Below are positions 6,315 to 7,151 of a DNA stretch of 7,151 nucleotides, piece after piece. Both the position numbers and the translations under genes were made by a program. The notes beneath the pieces are model-generated. The model was not told the origin of the DNA and did no database searches. It worked only from the letters and a program-made list of their open reading frames with translations. Origin of the DNA: Acinetobacter sp. (GTDB taxonomy: Bacteria > Pseudomonadota > Gammaproteobacteria > Pseudomonadales > Moraxellaceae); assembly GCA_008017255.1 (NCBI GenBank), contig SSHD01000029.1:1-7151 (forward strand), read 5' to 3'. Position 1 is the stretch's first letter, and the number at the start of each line of letters is the position of its first letter.

Positions 6315-6393
6315 AGACTTCTTTCATAACCCCCTAAGTCCCCCTTGAGAAGGGGGAAAACAAAGGGGTTTAAAAGACTTATGAAAGAGGTCT
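6315..6393 (+). repeat. MITE-like palindromic repeat, copy B (79 bp, well preserved)
   Basis: The ends AGACTTCTTTCATAA (6315-6329) and TTATGAAAGAGGTCT (6379-6393) match as inverted repeats at 14 of 15 positions; a flanking T/A pair (6314, 6394) extends this and leaves TA at both edges. Inside, CCCCCTT (6340-6346) and AAGGGGG (6350-6356) form a perfect seven-bp stem around GAG, and an outer CCCC/GGGG pair strengthens the fold. No protein is encoded. Size, terminal inverted repeats and a second copy at 4407-4487 indicate a non-autonomous miniature element. The RNA hairpin could also end transcription of the hydrolase-amidotransferase pair. Confidence 0.82.
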
Positions 6394-6654
6394 AATAAAC
6401 AAGAATAAATATTTACAATAAATCGTTTGCAGTGATTGATCCAAAACATCGACTTATTAAGTCGAATTTGTGACAAACTTGGGCATAAACCCACACTAAT
6501 GTTAACTCAAGTACCCATATATCGATAATTGTTAAATTTAAGTGACAAATAAGCTTGAAAAAAATGATTACCATATTACAATTATTATAAATTGAATGTG
6601 TTTCTATATACATTCCGTAATCAAATGTAAATTATTTGCTCTGAGTAATAACAA
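6394..6654. other. AT-rich spacer with clustered short palindromes, no gene seen
   Basis: This stretch holds no reading frame that I can support. A minus-strand frame at 6413-6613 is open, but it has low-complexity AT-driven composition and no ribosome site. It contains a 17-base palindrome (6449-6465), an 11-base palindrome (6467-6477), GGG/CCC arms (6481-6483 with 6490-6492), TATCGATA (6520-6527), TTAAATTTAA (6532-6541), and GAATGT/ACATTC arms (6594-6599 with 6610-6615). The word GTGACAAA occurs twice (6470-6477 and 6542-6549). In DNA this AT-rich some of these are expected by chance. Confidence 0.5.
6449..6477. repeat. Two adjacent near-perfect palindromes
   Basis: TCGACTTA (6449-6456) and TAAGTCGA (6458-6465) are exact reverse complements around a single T. 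One base further on, TTTGT (6467-6471) and ACAAA (6473-6477) form a second dyad around a G. The compact centres suit a dimeric protein-binding site better than an RNA hairpin. No promoter or gene is close enough to name a role. Confidence 0.45.
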
Positions 6655-6768
6655 ATGAACATTATAAAATTCGTTAAGAGCTTTAATAACGTAAACACTT
6701 ATTTATCTTTAGCTTTTATAATATTAATCATGATGTTAATTTATTTCTACTATATCAGTCCGAACTAA
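6655..6768 (+). CDS. Possible 37-aa single-span membrane peptide
   Basis: An ATG at 6655 opens a 37-codon frame ending in TAA at 6766-6768. The peptide has a short basic N-terminus (K5, K8) and then a hydrophobic stretch of about 19 residues (16-34, YLSLAFIILIMMLIYFYYI), which is enough for one membrane span, and ends SPN. A weak GAG (6643-6645) lies nine bases before the ATG. No good promoter is visible and I recognise no family. AT-rich DNA easily yields such Ile/Leu/Tyr/Phe runs by chance, so this is only a candidate. Confidence 0.3.
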   Translation: MNIIKFVKSFNNVNTYLSLAFIILIMMLIYFYYISPN

Positions 6769-6857
6769 AACCAAGCACACCGTATATCGCGGCTGTGTTA
6801 TATGGGGGAAAGGCATAGCGGTATAAATTCGATAAAATAATGTGATTAATCAATATC

Positions 6858-6888
6858 AAAAGGGGCGCATTTCTAATGCACCCCTTTT
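6858..6888. terminator. Bidirectional intrinsic terminator after glnS
   Basis: AAAAGGGG (6858-6865) pairs with CCCCTTTT (6881-6888) and GCATT (6867-6871) with AATGC (6875-6879), with one C-A mismatch (6866/6880) and a TCT loop. It lies 15 bases beyond the glnS stop on the minus strand. The A-tract and T-tract arms make it usable from either side, so it could also stop transcription coming from the left. Confidence 0.9.
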
Positions 6889-6903
6889 ATCACCCAGCTT
6901 AGC

Positions 6904-7151
6904 TTACTTGGGTTTAAAGCTATCTTTTAAGTCCAAAATACGGTTAAACACTGGTTTTTCCGCACTGTGTTGGTATTGATCGGCAACAAAATACCCTGCA
7001 CGTTCAAACTGAAACCGATCTTCAGGTTTTGCCAAAGCCAACGCAGGCTCAAGTACCGCTTGCACCACTTGTAACGAATCTGGATTTAGATTTGCCAAGA
7101 AATCATCACCTACCTCTGGGTCTGATTCGGTAAATAAACGCTCATAAATGC
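6904..7151 (-). CDS. glnS: Glutaminyl-tRNA synthetase, C-terminal fragment (runs off the window)
   Basis: Only the last 81 codons are inside the window; the frame stays open to base 7151, so the 5' end lies beyond it. The sequence runs IYERLFTESDPEVGDDF, then NLNPDSLQVVQAVLEPAL, then QFERAGYFVADQ, then AEKPVFNRILDLKDSFKPK. This follows the C-terminal anticodon-binding beta-barrel region of E. coli GlnS (YDRLF...DDFL, NPESL, YQFEREGYF, AEKPVFNR, from memory). The enzyme charges tRNA-Gln with glutamine in the cytoplasm. The TTG at 7096-7098 is internal and not a start. The KPVFNR and FERAGYF blocks are both intact. Confidence 0.95.
   Translation of the reverse strand, partial: IYERLFTESDPEVGDDFLANLNPDSLQVVQAVLEPALALAKPEDRFQFERAGYFVADQYQHSAEKPVFNRILDLKDSFKPK

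Noticed and set aside
5877..6327. Frames at 5877-6119 (plus) and 6097-6327 (minus)
   Set aside because: They are shadows of the glutamine amidotransferase gene, and the second also runs into repeat copy B.
6413..6613. 66-codon minus-strand frame
   Set aside because: Its composition is that of AT-rich noncoding DNA, it has no ribosome site, and it covers several palindromes.
6779..6808. Possible XerC/XerD dif-like site in CGTATATCGCGGCTGTGTTATATG
   Set aside because: The CGTATA and GTTATA words resemble parts of Acinetobacter plasmid dif sites, but the spacing and the conserved arms do not fit.
1..7151. CRISPR array, tRNA, rRNA, transposase or phage genes
   Set aside because: No regularly spaced direct repeats, no cloverleaf with a CCA-type end, no rRNA signature and no transposase or integrase motifs were seen on either strand.

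Overview
This window looks like a chromosomal segment of an Acinetobacter-type gammaproteobacterium (Moraxellaceae). That is an inference. It rests on the AT-rich base composition, the many AT-ending codons, and the form of the PepN N-terminus (IYLKDYQ) and GlnS C-terminus (QFERAGYF...EKPVFNR), as recalled from those families. No search was run.

Layout. Bases 1-99 hold the start of pepN (aminopeptidase N) on the minus strand, cut by the window edge. A 344-bp divergent spacer rich in inverted repeats follows. Next is a plus-strand gene for an unrecognised 85-residue protein (444-701). It converges, across a perfect bidirectional terminator, on a minus-strand gene for a secreted DUF2147-family protein (762-1235). 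Back-to-back promoters near 1270-1351 drive that gene and a plus-strand gene for a 386-residue protein of unknown function with zinc-knuckle clusters at both ends (1382-2542). This converges on a minus-strand Pif1/RecD2-like superfamily 1B helicase carrying a C-terminal HTH_40-like domain (2612-4324).

Two plus-strand genes, an alpha/beta hydrolase (4563-5528) and a class I glutamine amidotransferase (5558-6280), probably form a small operon. A diverged, oppositely oriented copy of an ~80-bp palindromic repeat lies on each side of the pair. The last 600 bp before glnS are AT-rich and gene-poor, with short palindromes and one possible 37-residue single-span membrane peptide. The window ends in the 3' end of glnS (glutaminyl-tRNA synthetase, minus strand), preceded by its terminator.

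Overall the region is mostly ordinary chromosome: two housekeeping edges, one DNA helicase, two enzyme genes without an assigned pathway, and three poorly characterised proteins. I see no CRISPR array, rRNA, tRNA, transposase, prophage or obvious defence cassette. The items most worth following up are the two-copy MITE-like repeat, the two-ended zinc-knuckle protein, the operator-like inverted repeat before the 85-residue gene, and the promoter that overrides the first ATG of the zinc-knuckle gene.
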